IMG/VR virus record: IMGVR_UViG_3300014962_000029
Span: 9,366-34,373 of that record
Direction: 5' to 3' (one strand)
Origin: a virus
Length of the DNA: 25,008 bases
The notes below the pieces were generated by a model that was given only the letters and a program-made list of their open reading frames with translations, was not told where the DNA came from and ran no database searches. Shown piece after piece: positions 7,073 to 13,944 of the stretch; within the stretch, counting starts at the first letter, position 1, and each line of letters starts with the position of its first letter. The position numbers and the translations under genes were made by a program.

Positions 7073-7839
7073 CAATCTTCACAATCGTTTTGAACGGGAA
7101 GCCGTTCATCGATAAGCAGTTGCCAATCTTTCAGCAGCTCACGATTCCGTGGCGCTGGCACATTGTGGAGGGCGTCTCGCGTCCGCAAGAATGCACGAGC
7201 TGGTGCGCTGAGGTGCAGGACCGCTGGCACAAGAACTGGCTGTCTATCGACGGAACAACTGAGTACCTCGACAGCATCAAGGATCCGCGCGTCCGCGTAA
7301 CGTGGCGGCTCGGTCCTTGGGCCGGAAAGATCGCGATGGTCAACGCCGCGATGGAGGACGTGACGGATGGCGTGGTGATGCAGATCGACGCTGACGAGTT
7401 CTGGACTGCTGACCAGTTAGAGCGAGTCTATGAGATGTTGCAGGACAAGCAGCCTGGCGACTTCGCGCAGTTTGACTGTTTCTACTTTGTCGGGCCGAAC
7501 AAGGTCGTAACCACGCGGCACGGATTCGGCTCCATGCCTTACGAATGGTTCCGCGCATGGAAGATGGCACCGGGACTGCGGTTCAACAGTCACGAGCCTC
7601 CGGTGCTCAACGCTTGGGCGAGCTACGTTCCGCGCGAGACTACGCGCGCGATGGGTCTCGTGTTCGACCATTATGCCTATTTCACCGAGGAGCAGGTGCA
7701 GTTCAAAGAGGATTTCTACCAGTACGATGGGCTTGTCGATGGCTGGCGACGGCTGCAACAGACCAAGGGCGATGTGCGTCTGTGCGATTACTTCAAGTTT
7801 CTCGACAAGCAACCGTGGGTCATCGCGGGCGACATATGA
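7066..7839 (+). CDS. GT2-type glycosyltransferase
   Basis: 257 residues from ATG 7066, overlapping the methyltransferase end by seven bases; a TTG at 7054 is a weaker alternative. The first strand MLTIFTIVLNG is that of GT-A enzymes. The metal-binding motif is MQIDADEFW (D108, D110), preceded by GKIAMVNAAM, a nucleotide-sugar-side helix common in this group. A later part has HGFGSMPYEWFRAWKM and NSHEPPVLN, similar in style to GT2-like proteins with conserved His/Glu in the acceptor half. Likely transfers a sugar in the same pathway as the gene at 4836. There is no membrane helix, so it should be cytoplasmic. Confidence 0.75.
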   Translation: MLTIFTIVLNGKPFIDKQLPIFQQLTIPWRWHIVEGVSRPQECTSWCAEVQDRWHKNWLSIDGTTEYLDSIKDPRVRVTWRLGPWAGKIAMVNAAMEDVTDGVVMQIDADEFWTADQLERVYEMLQDKQPGDFAQFDCFYFVGPNKVVTTRHGFGSMPYEWFRAWKMAPGLRFNSHEPPVLNAWASYVPRETTRAMGLVFDHYAYFTEEQVQFKEDFYQYDGLVDGWRRLQQTKGDVRLCDYFKFLDKQPWVIAGDI

Positions 7840-8543
7840 AAACCATTGTGCTAGTTTACCACGAGCGGCTTGGTGATGTTCTGCGCTGCTTGCCTATTGC
7901 GCGTCACCTAGCGGCTGAAGGCGTCGAGGTTCTGATTGAGTGTCTTCCGCAGTACCACTCACTCTTTGACGCGGTCAGCTACGCAGCGCCAGTCGAGCCG
8001 CGACACAACGCCAAAGGACGACGCATCAACCTTCAGATCTGGCCGGAGCGATACGCAGACTTTCGAGCCAGCGGCAAATCGTGGGCCGATTACGTTTACG
8101 ATCTTGTTCCTGAGTGCGCCGGCATGGATCGTCGGATCGTCTTTGATAAGCTCGATCCTCGGTCGGCTATGGACGACGCAATCATGGGACCGCAGACGGC
8201 TATCGTGTCGCCGTTTGGCTACTCGCAGACGATCCAATACAACCCAGCGCTGGTCTGCCAGTACGCCTTCGCGCAGTTCAAAGCGCCGATGCGGATCTTG
8301 GCTGATAGCAAGCAGGTTGAGGACTGTGTCTGGCGCGGCTGGTCCGAGTCTCTGTTCATCACCGCTCGCGACATTCCCGAACTAATCCGCATCCTACGCG
8401 ACGCTCGCGAGGTGATGACGATCAACAGCGCACCCGCAATCATTTGCGATGCCGTGCGCGAGCGGTACTACCACATCCCGTCCGGCACGTCGCAGGATGA
8501 CACTATCACCGAAAAGTCAGTCGTTGTGACATTTGGAGCATAG
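7836..8543 (+). CDS. GT9/heptosyltransferase-like protein
   Basis: 235 residues, starting at an ATG overlapping the previous stop (ATGA). The opening VLVYHERLGDVLRCLPIARHLAAEG is the characteristic N-terminus of GT-B enzymes of the ADP-heptose:LPS heptosyltransferase type (GDxLxxLP). Near the end MTINSAPAIICDAV (about 194-207) sits where family 9 enzymes have the donor-site segment (DSGxxHLAxA), although the key Asp and His appear replaced. At 235 residues it is shorter than the usual 320-350, so the acceptor half may be reduced. It could be an active transferase or a sugar-binding helper. It closes the modification cassette, and only two bases separate it from the connector gene. Confidence 0.6.
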   Translation: MKTIVLVYHERLGDVLRCLPIARHLAAEGVEVLIECLPQYHSLFDAVSYAAPVEPRHNAKGRRINLQIWPERYADFRASGKSWADYVYDLVPECAGMDRRIVFDKLDPRSAMDDAIMGPQTAIVSPFGYSQTIQYNPALVCQYAFAQFKAPMRILADSKQVEDCVWRGWSESLFITARDIPELIRILRDAREVMTINSAPAIICDAVRERYYHIPSGTSQDDTITEKSVVVTFGA

Positions 8544-8545
8544 GT

Positions 8546-8863
8546 ATGACTGTCCGCGATTTCGATCCCGCTTTGCTGGAGGCCGACTTCAGCGCCATTC
8601 AGGACCAAGCCGGCATTACGTTCTCGATCTTCGGCGTGACCATCACGGGCGTATGGGCCAACTCGCGAAACGTCTTCCAGTCCTTCGAGGACCAGCGCCG
8701 AGACGAGGGCCGGTACACGGTGTTCTTCTTGGCGTCTCAGGTTGTGACTGCTCCGCAGCTTACGACCAATGTGGTGCGCGCTGGCGTAACCTACTTTATC
8801 GAGAACCTGGAGTTCGATGCTGAAGGCTCAGGCGTGCAGATGGAGGTTAGGAAGTCCATATGA
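8546..8863 (+). CDS. Head-tail connector / stopper-like protein
   Basis: 105 residues, beta-rich: FSIFGVTITGVWAN, GRYTVFFLASQVVT, GVTYFIENLEFDAEGSGVQMEVRKS. Length, fold style and position (first of a run of small proteins between head and tail tube genes) match head-closure or head-tail joining proteins of the lambda gpFII/HK97 kind. The segment YFIENLEFDAEGSGVQMEV resembles the strand pair where such proteins read a field as 'thickness plus derived effect'. A modest ribosome-binding site (GGAG) lies about seven bases ahead of the ATG. Specific family not recognised. Confidence 0.6.
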   Translation: MTVRDFDPALLEADFSAIQDQAGITFSIFGVTITGVWANSRNVFQSFEDQRRDEGRYTVFFLASQVVTAPQLTTNVVRAGVTYFIENLEFDAEGSGVQMEVRKSI

Positions 8864-9651
8864 TCGGAATCGAAGTCAGGACAGCCAAGCTAGAGGTTGC
8901 GCTTTATCGATTGGCGAAGGCTGGTAGAGTAGACTTCGGCAAGGTGATCAAGCAGGAGGCAAGCTACGTTCTTAAAACGATCATCGCGTTTACGCCTCCG
9001 CCTAATAGAGCGACTGGTCAAGCTGATGTCACGCTCGATATGAAGCAGCTTTCAAACCCGCTCTCTTTTGATTACTTCAAATCTCGCGAAACCACGGGTG
9101 GTTTTTATCGATCCATCTCGCGCTACATTCGCAGGCGCAGTACGCAGAAACTGCAACAGCTTTTTCAAAACCAACATCTGACCGGATTCTTCGGTCTCAA
9201 GATGATTGGCTCTACAGAGGAGCTGGCAAAGTACCATCGCGACAGTCGGGACGAGTGGGGAAAGATTCGGTACAAGCGCAAGTTCGCCAGCTACGCGACC
9301 GACTACAAGAGGCTGCAACGCGACGTTTGGAATCGCGTCGGCTGGACCATCAACGGATGGATCCCGGCAGCAAAGGCTAGCGGCGCAAAGTATCCGCGCT
9401 GGGCGGAAAAGCTCAAGCCGATCAAGTACGCAAAGAGCGGCGCATCTGGCACCGCGCGCTACAACTTTGGTCCGAATCCATTCATCACCGCGATCAACTA
9501 CAACATCAAGCTGCCTTTTTATCAGAAGCGAGTGAGAAGCGCGCTGCAATCGCGCATCTACATCACCGAGCGCAAACTTGAGCGCGTGCTTGCCGGCAAG
9601 GCTGTGAATCTTGGATTCGTCCGCGTCAAAGGCGGATCTCCCATCATCTAA
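8860..9651 (+). CDS. Neck / tail-completion protein (gp10-like candidate)
   Basis: 263 residues, strongly basic and rich in Tyr, starting at an ATG overlapping the previous stop (ATGA). The N-terminus (IEVRTAKLEVALYRLAKAGRVDFGKVIKQEASYVLKTIIAFTPP) resembles HK97 gp10-type proteins, which start with a helix and then a TPP/TPVDTG-like loop. It is longer than the usual 110-170 residues: a central insertion (about 70-180) contains many Arg/Lys and aromatic residues (RRSTQKLQQLFQNQ, RYKRKFASYATDYKRLQRD). By position it should join the capsid vertex to the tail. Enzyme motifs are absent. Confidence 0.55.
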   Translation: MIGIEVRTAKLEVALYRLAKAGRVDFGKVIKQEASYVLKTIIAFTPPPNRATGQADVTLDMKQLSNPLSFDYFKSRETTGGFYRSISRYIRRRSTQKLQQLFQNQHLTGFFGLKMIGSTEELAKYHRDSRDEWGKIRYKRKFASYATDYKRLQRDVWNRVGWTINGWIPAAKASGAKYPRWAEKLKPIKYAKSGASGTARYNFGPNPFITAINYNIKLPFYQKRVRSALQSRIYITERKLERVLAGKAVNLGFVRVKGGSPII

Positions 9652-9653
9652 TT

Positions 9654-10088
9654 ATGAGCACAAGAACGCAGATCCGAAACGCAATCGGAGCAAAGCTGAC
9701 GGCTGGAGCCGCAGTTGTGCCGACCGCAAATCTTCTCAAAGGCCGAAATAACACCATCGCGTCTGTTTCGTTTCCGTCTGCTGCCGTCTATGCGGTCGAG
9801 GAACAAATCGACGTGCGCTCGCTAGCGCCAAGCAATCGCGTTCAGTATCGGCAGTTGACGGTTAATGTGGACTACTTCACGGCACAGACCGGCGTGACAT
9901 TCATTGATGACTTGTTCGACACCGGATCGGCTGCGGTCGAGGCTGCTGTCCTTGAGGATGTTACGCTCGGCGGCGTTTGCGACGACCTCCATTTAACGGC
10001 AGTGCAATATGTGATAGAGGACGACGAGGACAAGCGCTGGGGTGTCGCGCGTCACACTTTTAACTGCATCTACTTAACCACCGACTAA
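9654..10088 (+). CDS. Tail terminator / tail-completion protein
   Basis: 144 residues located just before the tail tube gene, the usual place for the protein that ends tail polymerisation (lambda gpU-like). The N-terminal helix (MSTRTQIRNAIGAKLTAGA) is followed by strand-rich sequence with FPSAAVYAVEEQIDVRSL, QYRQLTVNVDYFTAQTG and DDLFDTGSAAVEAAVLEDVTLGG, then RWGVARHTFNCIYLTTD. Terminator proteins share this helix, four strands and a helix before the last strand, with a phrase such as LTVxVxY in the middle. The start has no ribosome-binding site. Role is inferred from fold pattern and order. Confidence 0.65.
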   Translation: MSTRTQIRNAIGAKLTAGAAVVPTANLLKGRNNTIASVSFPSAAVYAVEEQIDVRSLAPSNRVQYRQLTVNVDYFTAQTGVTFIDDLFDTGSAAVEAAVLEDVTLGGVCDDLHLTAVQYVIEDDEDKRWGVARHTFNCIYLTTD

Positions 10089-10089
10089 A

Positions 10090-10476
10090 ATGGCTAACCA
10101 CCTGGGCCGCGAAGGCACCGTCAAGATCAGCTCAACCACCATCGGCGAACTGCGGAACTACAGTTTGGCACATTCCTCAGATGTCGTAGAGGACTCAACT
10201 CTGGGAGACATCTATCGCACGCGCAAGGCGACCATGAAGACCTGGTCGGTTTCAGGCGACCTCTACTGGGACGAGACAGATGCCGGCCAGATCGCTCTCA
10301 CCATCGGCTCGTCGGTGACCGTCAACTTGTATCCTGAAGGCGCTGACTCTGGCGACACCTACTACACCGGCGGTGGCATCGTCACGAAGTTCGACATCAG
10401 CGCTGCGTTTGACGGCATGGTCGAAGGCTCGATTTCTATTGAAGGGAACGGTGCTCTCAGCTCCGTTACTGTCTAA
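10090..10476 (+). CDS. Major tail tube protein
   Basis: 128 residues, nearly all beta: TVKISSTTIGELRNYSLAHSSD, then KATMKTWSVSGDLYWDETDAGQIAL, VTVNLYPEGADSGDTYYTGGGIVTKFDIS and FDGMVEGSISIEGNGALSSVTV. The phrase of a shift in energy such as 'W.VSGDLYWD' followed by a final Gly-rich strand (GxISIEGNG) is typical of siphovirus tube subunits that stack into hexameric rings. It lies between the terminator and the frameshifted tail chaperone, the usual order. Its stop overlaps the chaperone start (TAATG), which suggests coupled translation. Confidence 0.82.
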   Translation: MANHLGREGTVKISSTTIGELRNYSLAHSSDVVEDSTLGDIYRTRKATMKTWSVSGDLYWDETDAGQIALTIGSSVTVNLYPEGADSGDTYYTGGGIVTKFDISAAFDGMVEGSISIEGNGALSSVTV

Positions 10477-10799
10477 TGGATGCTATTGACCTAGTACGCG
10501 AACACTTTGCTGCGCTTGGGACTCGCTCTATCGAGATTCCCGAGTGGAAGCTGACGATCTATTCCACGCCAGTCACGCTGGCTGAGAAGAATCGACTCTA
10601 CCGCAAGGCCAAGGAAAGCGACATGGAACTGCTTGTCGATGTCTTGATTCTCAAGGCGACCGACAAAGACGGCAACAAGCTGTTCAACGCTGATCACAAG
10701 ATGACGCTGCTTCACAAGGCAGACTCAAACTTGATCGCGCGTGCCGCCAACTTCATCCTGTCGGAGGCTGCTCCGTCAGTTGATGACCTAAAAAACTAA
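10476..10799 (+). CDS. Tail assembly chaperone, short (G-like) product
   Basis: 107 residues, starting at the ATG in TAATG that ends the tube gene. The sequence is mostly helical with an N-terminal strand pair (RSIEIPEWKLTIYSTPVTLAE) and later LLVDVLILKATDKDGNKLFNAD, a pattern common to phage tail chaperones. Placement between tail tube and tape measure, and the slippery sequence immediately before its stop codon, identify it as the gpG equivalent. G-like proteins coat the tape measure during tail assembly and are not in the virion. Most ribosomes are expected to stop at TAA 10797-10799 and make this form. Confidence 0.88.
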   Translation: MDAIDLVREHFAALGTRSIEIPEWKLTIYSTPVTLAEKNRLYRKAKESDMELLVDVLILKATDKDGNKLFNADHKMTLLHKADSNLIARAANFILSEAAPSVDDLKN

Positions 10800-10957
10800 C
10801 GCACGGCGGCGAGGCTGCCGATCTCCTCGCCGTCTATGCTCTTGCGGAAAAGCTCGGCAAGTTTGCGCACGAGGTTCTCGCCATGCCGGCAGATGAGCTG
10901 AAAGGCTGGCTTGCGTATCTGCACTACCAACAGCAAGTGACAAAGAAACATGGCTGA
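10476..10957 (+). CDS. Tail assembly chaperone, -1 frameshift fusion (GT-like) product
   Basis: Ribosomes slipping back one base at 10790-10796 continue from CTA (10796) in the -1 frame to TGA at 10955-10957, adding 53 residues and giving about 160 in all. The extension runs LTHGGEAADLLAVYALAEKL and ends QQQVTKKHG; it is helical and open throughout, with an end overlapping the tape measure start at 10950. In lambda and many siphoviruses the T part binds the tail tube and G coats the tape measure, and the G:GT ratio set by slippage is critical. The extension has no good start codon of its own near its beginning, so a frameshift is the natural way to express it. Confidence 0.88.
10790..10796 (+). 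promoter_or_regulatory. -1 ribosomal frameshift slippery heptamer A AAA AAC
   Basis: The codons CTA AAA AAC immediately before the TAA stop of the chaperone place the heptamer AAAAAAC in exactly the X XXY YYZ phase required for tandem -1 slippage. A stable hairpin follows eight bases later. Confidence 0.93.
10805..10834 (+). promoter_or_regulatory. Frameshift-stimulating hairpin
   Basis: CGGCGAGG (10807-10814) is perfectly complementary to CCTCGCCG (10825-10832). A G-U pair (10806-10833) and a G-C pair (10805-10834) extend this to ten pairs, with a ten-base loop. The gap from the slippery site is eight bases, the usual distance for a structure that pauses ribosomes on the heptamer. Confidence 0.85.
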
Positions 10958-12308
10958 AGCCTCATTCACAATTCGCGCGATTGACTCCACTCGCGCTGCG
11001 TTTGCCAGCGTTCAGAACTCGCTGAACAAACTTCAGTCCACCGCGAAGCTGGTTGGAACCTCGATCAAGGGAGCGTTCGGATTTGGCGCACTCTTGATGG
11101 TCGGCTCGAAGCTGAATCAAACCCTTGAGGACGCGGAGAAGAATGCAAAGAGGCTGGGCTTGAGCGCGCAGGAAGTGGATGGACTTACTGTCGCCACTAA
11201 TCTTGCCGATGAAGCTGCAATGGCGCTACAGAGAACCGTTGCATCGGTAGCATCGTTTTTCACTCGTGCGTTTACCAGTGGAGATGTTGCAGCAAAGGCT
11301 TCAGAAATTCGATTTAAGCGTGTGGCTGATCAGCTAGACGAGATCAAGAAGCGCGCTAAGGCTGTCTTTGAAAGTATCTCTGGCATTGATGATAGTGCAT
11401 CAGTCCAATTTGCTCGTCTTGGTGATGAAATTGCAAAAATCAATCGAGAAATTGCGGAAAGCAACAAGTCGGTAGACGCAGTGCAGAATGCGGAGCGACA
11501 GGTCAAGATTGCCGAGAAGCAGTTTGATAGGGCGACAATTGCGAGAAATGCATTCCGAGAGATGGATGAGGCTCTAGGAGCAGCCGCTGCCGCAGAGGAA
11601 GATTACAATATGTCGTTGATGACTGAAGCCGAGCAACAGGCAGTCATCACGCGCAAGTTGGGCGAGAGAATGCGTAGCATGATCGAGATTAAAAGGCTGC
11701 TACCGGAAGGAACCGAGGGCATCGACATTCTCAACGCTACGCCGCGCGACATTGCGCTGATGGAGAAAATGACGAAGGACTCGCAGGAGTACGTCAGGTT
11801 GCTTGGTCAGCGTAAGAAGCTAGAGACTGATCTGGAGCGCATCGCGAAGGATGCTGGAGAAATGATCTCGCAAGGTTTTGAGGACGCCATCTTGTCAGGC
11901 CAGAAACTGAGCGACGTCTTGCGCAACTTGGCACAGGACTTAATTCGTCTTGTCTTTCGCAACGTCATCACTGCACCGCTGGCTGGTGGAATTAGTGACA
12001 TCATCAAGGGAGCCTTTACGTTCCTTGAAAAAGGCGGTCCAGCGCGTGCGGGTATGCCTCACATAGTTGGGGAAGCCGGACCAGAACTCTTTATTCCCGG
12101 CACAAGCGGAACAGTGATTCCTAACGATCGGATGGGTCAAATGGGAGGCGGCATCGGAGGTCCAACCGTCAACATCTCCTATAACATCCAGTCTGGCGTC
12201 TCGCGCGCTGAGTTGCAGCCGATCCTTGAGAACGAGCGCAAGCGGCTGCGTGCCGAGATTCCCGATATGGTTCGTCGCGGTGGTTCGTATCGTGCAGCCT
12301 TTGCGTAA
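10950..12308 (+). CDS. Tape measure protein
   Basis: 452 residues starting at an ATG inside the end of the frameshifted chaperone. The N-terminus MAEASFTIRAIDSTRAAFASVQNSLNKL is a well-known tape measure opening, followed by a hydrophobic segment (IKGAFGFGALLMVGSKL, about 38-55). Long helical, coiled-coil-like stretches follow (about 120-220 and 280-320). The C-terminus has GGPARAGMPHIVGEAGPELF then IPGTSGTVIPN, a very frequent tape measure ending. This protein sets tail length. At the usual 1.5 angstrom per residue it implies a short tail of roughly 65-70 nm, and tape measures are commonly much longer than this one. Bases around 11240-11640 are somewhat AT-richer than the surroundings. Confidence 0.92.
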   Translation: MAEASFTIRAIDSTRAAFASVQNSLNKLQSTAKLVGTSIKGAFGFGALLMVGSKLNQTLEDAEKNAKRLGLSAQEVDGLTVATNLADEAAMALQRTVASVASFFTRAFTSGDVAAKASEIRFKRVADQLDEIKKRAKAVFESISGIDDSASVQFARLGDEIAKINREIAESNKSVDAVQNAERQVKIAEKQFDRATIARNAFREMDEALGAAAAAEEDYNMSLMTEAEQQAVITRKLGERMRSMIEIKRLLPEGTEGIDILNATPRDIALMEKMTKDSQEYVRLLGQRKKLETDLERIAKDAGEMISQGFEDAILSGQKLSDVLRNLAQDLIRLVFRNVITAPLAGGISDIIKGAFTFLEKGGPARAGMPHIVGEAGPELFIPGTSGTVIPNDRMGQMGGGIGGPTVNISYNIQSGVSRAELQPILENERKRLRAEIPDMVRRGGSYRAAFA

Positions 12309-12311
12309 GTC

Positions 12312-12893
12312 ATGGCTATCTCCTATCCACTAACGCCACCTTCGCCGTTTCGTGCGTCGAAGATCAGTTTCACCGGAACGTCCGCAACGTCGCGAAACGT
12401 CTCGCCATTCACGTTCCAGCAGCAGCAGTACAATTGGCCTGGGCAGGCTTGGATTGGATCGGTTGAGTGTCCCCCAATGGTGCGCGCTGATGCAGAAGCT
12501 GTGATTGCCTTCCTGCTCGCTGCGCAGCGCGGCACGTTCTACTTTCAAGACTACGCAAACCCGACCCGACGTGGCACGGTAACAGGAACATTGACCGTCG
12601 CCAGCGCGACCGCCAACAGCACGACGCTCGGCATCTCTGGAGCAACTGGTACCTTCGCGCTGGGCGACTGGTTGCAGATCGGCACGTCGCTTTACAAGGT
12701 CATTCAAGTAAACTCCAGTAGCTCCGTCGATTTGTTTCCTGTTCTCCGCTCAAGCTACGCAGCCGGAACATCAATCGTTTACTCTAATGCCAAGGGATTG
12801 TTTCGACTAGCGAGCAACCAGACCGAATGGTCGATTGAGTTGGCTGGAATTTACGGCGTCGCCTTTTCAATCGTTGAGGAGTTGCCGCAATGA
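12312..12893 (+). CDS. Distal tail / tail-tip protein
   Basis: 193 residues directly after the tape measure. The start of the protein (SYPLTPPSPFRASKISFTG) and the phrase FTFQQQQYNWPGQAWIGSVECPPM followed by ADAEAVIAFLLAAQRGTFYFQDY reads as a phage distal-tail or minor-tail protein: a comparable pattern of W-x-G-Q-x-W, then an Ala-rich helix and a G-x-F-x-F-x-D strand is common in tail-tip proteins that form the ring under the tube. The middle (about 85-150) is a Thr/Ser-rich beta insertion (GTLTVASATANSTTLGISG) with GDWLQIGTSLYKVI, like a small carbohydrate-binding or stabilising loop. It overlaps the next gene by ATGA. Confidence 0.7.
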   Translation: MAISYPLTPPSPFRASKISFTGTSATSRNVSPFTFQQQQYNWPGQAWIGSVECPPMVRADAEAVIAFLLAAQRGTFYFQDYANPTRRGTVTGTLTVASATANSTTLGISGATGTFALGDWLQIGTSLYKVIQVNSSSSVDLFPVLRSSYAAGTSIVYSNAKGLFRLASNQTEWSIELAGIYGVAFSIVEELPQ

Positions 12894-13522
12894 GCATCAC
12901 CGCCGCAGGACGCACAATGACCGCCGGCATGGTGTCGGAGGTCACGACCGCACAGCTTTCGCCTGTGCTACTGGTCGATATGGACTTCACCACTCCAGTC
13001 TACTTGTGGACTGGATACGGCACACTGACCTACGCAGGCAAAGGCTATCTCGGAACCGGAGATCTCGGAACGATTGCGCCAGTTGAGGAGACGACAGACT
13101 TGTCGGCGCGTGGCCTTATGTTTCAGCTTTCAGGCATTCCTACTGCCTTCATCTCGCTGGCGCTAAACGAGAACTATCAAGGCCGTAGCTGCTCCGTCCA
13201 GCTTGGCGCGCTGTCCCCTACCGCTGGGCTGATTGCTTCTCCGGTCACTGTCTTTGTCGGTCGCATGGACGTGATGGCAATCTCGGATGATGGCACCACC
13301 GCTCAAATCACCATGAGCGCTGAGGCTCGCTTGGTTGATTTGCTGCGCGTGAAAGAATCGCGATACACAGACGAAGAACAGCAGACCATCGACCCTACCG
13401 ACAAGGGTCTTGAGTACGTCAACGCGATTCAGGAAAAGACGATCTATTGGGGTGCTCAGAATCCAACTAACCAGACCGACTGGAATGATGACAACGGTCG
13501 AGATGGTCTGCCGGTAATGTAA
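12890..13522 (+). CDS. Tail hub protein, DUF2163-like
   Basis: 210 residues, starting inside the previous stop. The opening (SITAAGRTMTAGMVSEVTTAQLSPVLLVDMDF) followed by VYLWTGYGTLTYAGKGYLGTGDLG and APVEETTDLSARGLMFQLSG resembles the N-terminal hub domain of proteins found between the distal-tail and NlpC/P60-like genes in siphoviruses and gene transfer agents (gp13/DUF2163 style). FVGRMDVMAISDDGTTAQITMSAEARLVDLLR fits the same pattern. It would form part of the tail tip that opens onto the J-like protein. Its acidic end (DEEQQTIDPTDKGLEYVN) is again typical of hub proteins. Confidence 0.7.
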   Translation: MSITAAGRTMTAGMVSEVTTAQLSPVLLVDMDFTTPVYLWTGYGTLTYAGKGYLGTGDLGTIAPVEETTDLSARGLMFQLSGIPTAFISLALNENYQGRSCSVQLGALSPTAGLIASPVTVFVGRMDVMAISDDGTTAQITMSAEARLVDLLRVKESRYTDEEQQTIDPTDKGLEYVNAIQEKTIYWGAQNPTNQTDWNDDNGRDGLPVM

Positions 13523-13524
13523 GA

Positions 13525-13941
13525 ATGAAAGCGGACAACTGGCCTATCCTGCTTGCTCAATTCATCGAGCAAAGACGCCACGTTCCGTTTAGCTGGGGTA
13601 CGAACGATTGCTGCTTGTTCGGTGCTGATTGGGTTTTGCGCGCGACCTCAAAAGACCTGGCGGCTGATCTGCGAGGTAGATACGGCAGCGCACTAGCAGC
13701 CGCTCGCGTTCTGAGTCAATGCGGTGGAGTGCGAGGACTAATCAAAACCAGAGGCGAACAGATCGGCATCAAGTCAATACCGTCGCGCTCAATTCAGCGT
13801 GGCGATTTGGTCGTCGCTGACATGGGTAGAGGGGAAAGCATCGGCATTTCTCTCGGCAACGTCGCCGCCTTTGTTTCTCGCGACGGCTTAATTTTCGCAC
13901 CGTTTGACTTTCAAATCAACGCGCCGTGCTGGCGCTTTTGA
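13525..13941 (+). CDS. DUF6950 / NlpC-P60-like tail-tip protein
   Basis: 138 residues. FSWGTNDCCLFGADWVLRAT (Cys at 29 and 30) followed by DLAADLRGRYGSALAAARVL and then QRGDLVVADMGRGESIGISLGNVAAFVSRDGLIF matches the DUF6950 family that lies before the J-like gene in many phages and gene transfer agents. Its NlpC/P60 relatives are cysteine peptidases that cut peptidoglycan. In this protein the region that holds the catalytic His in ordinary NlpC/P60 enzymes reads ESIGISLGN, without His, so it may be structural or use another residue. Likely part of the tail tip acting at the cell wall during DNA entry. Confidence 0.75.
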   Translation: MKADNWPILLAQFIEQRRHVPFSWGTNDCCLFGADWVLRATSKDLAADLRGRYGSALAAARVLSQCGGVRGLIKTRGEQIGIKSIPSRSIQRGDLVVADMGRGESIGISLGNVAAFVSRDGLIFAPFDFQINAPCWRF

Positions 13942-13944
13942 CCT

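Noticed and set aside
7545-7835. Upstream extension of the GT9-like gene
   Set aside because: It lies in a wrong frame of the GT2 gene, and the family-typical N-terminus starts at ATG 7836.
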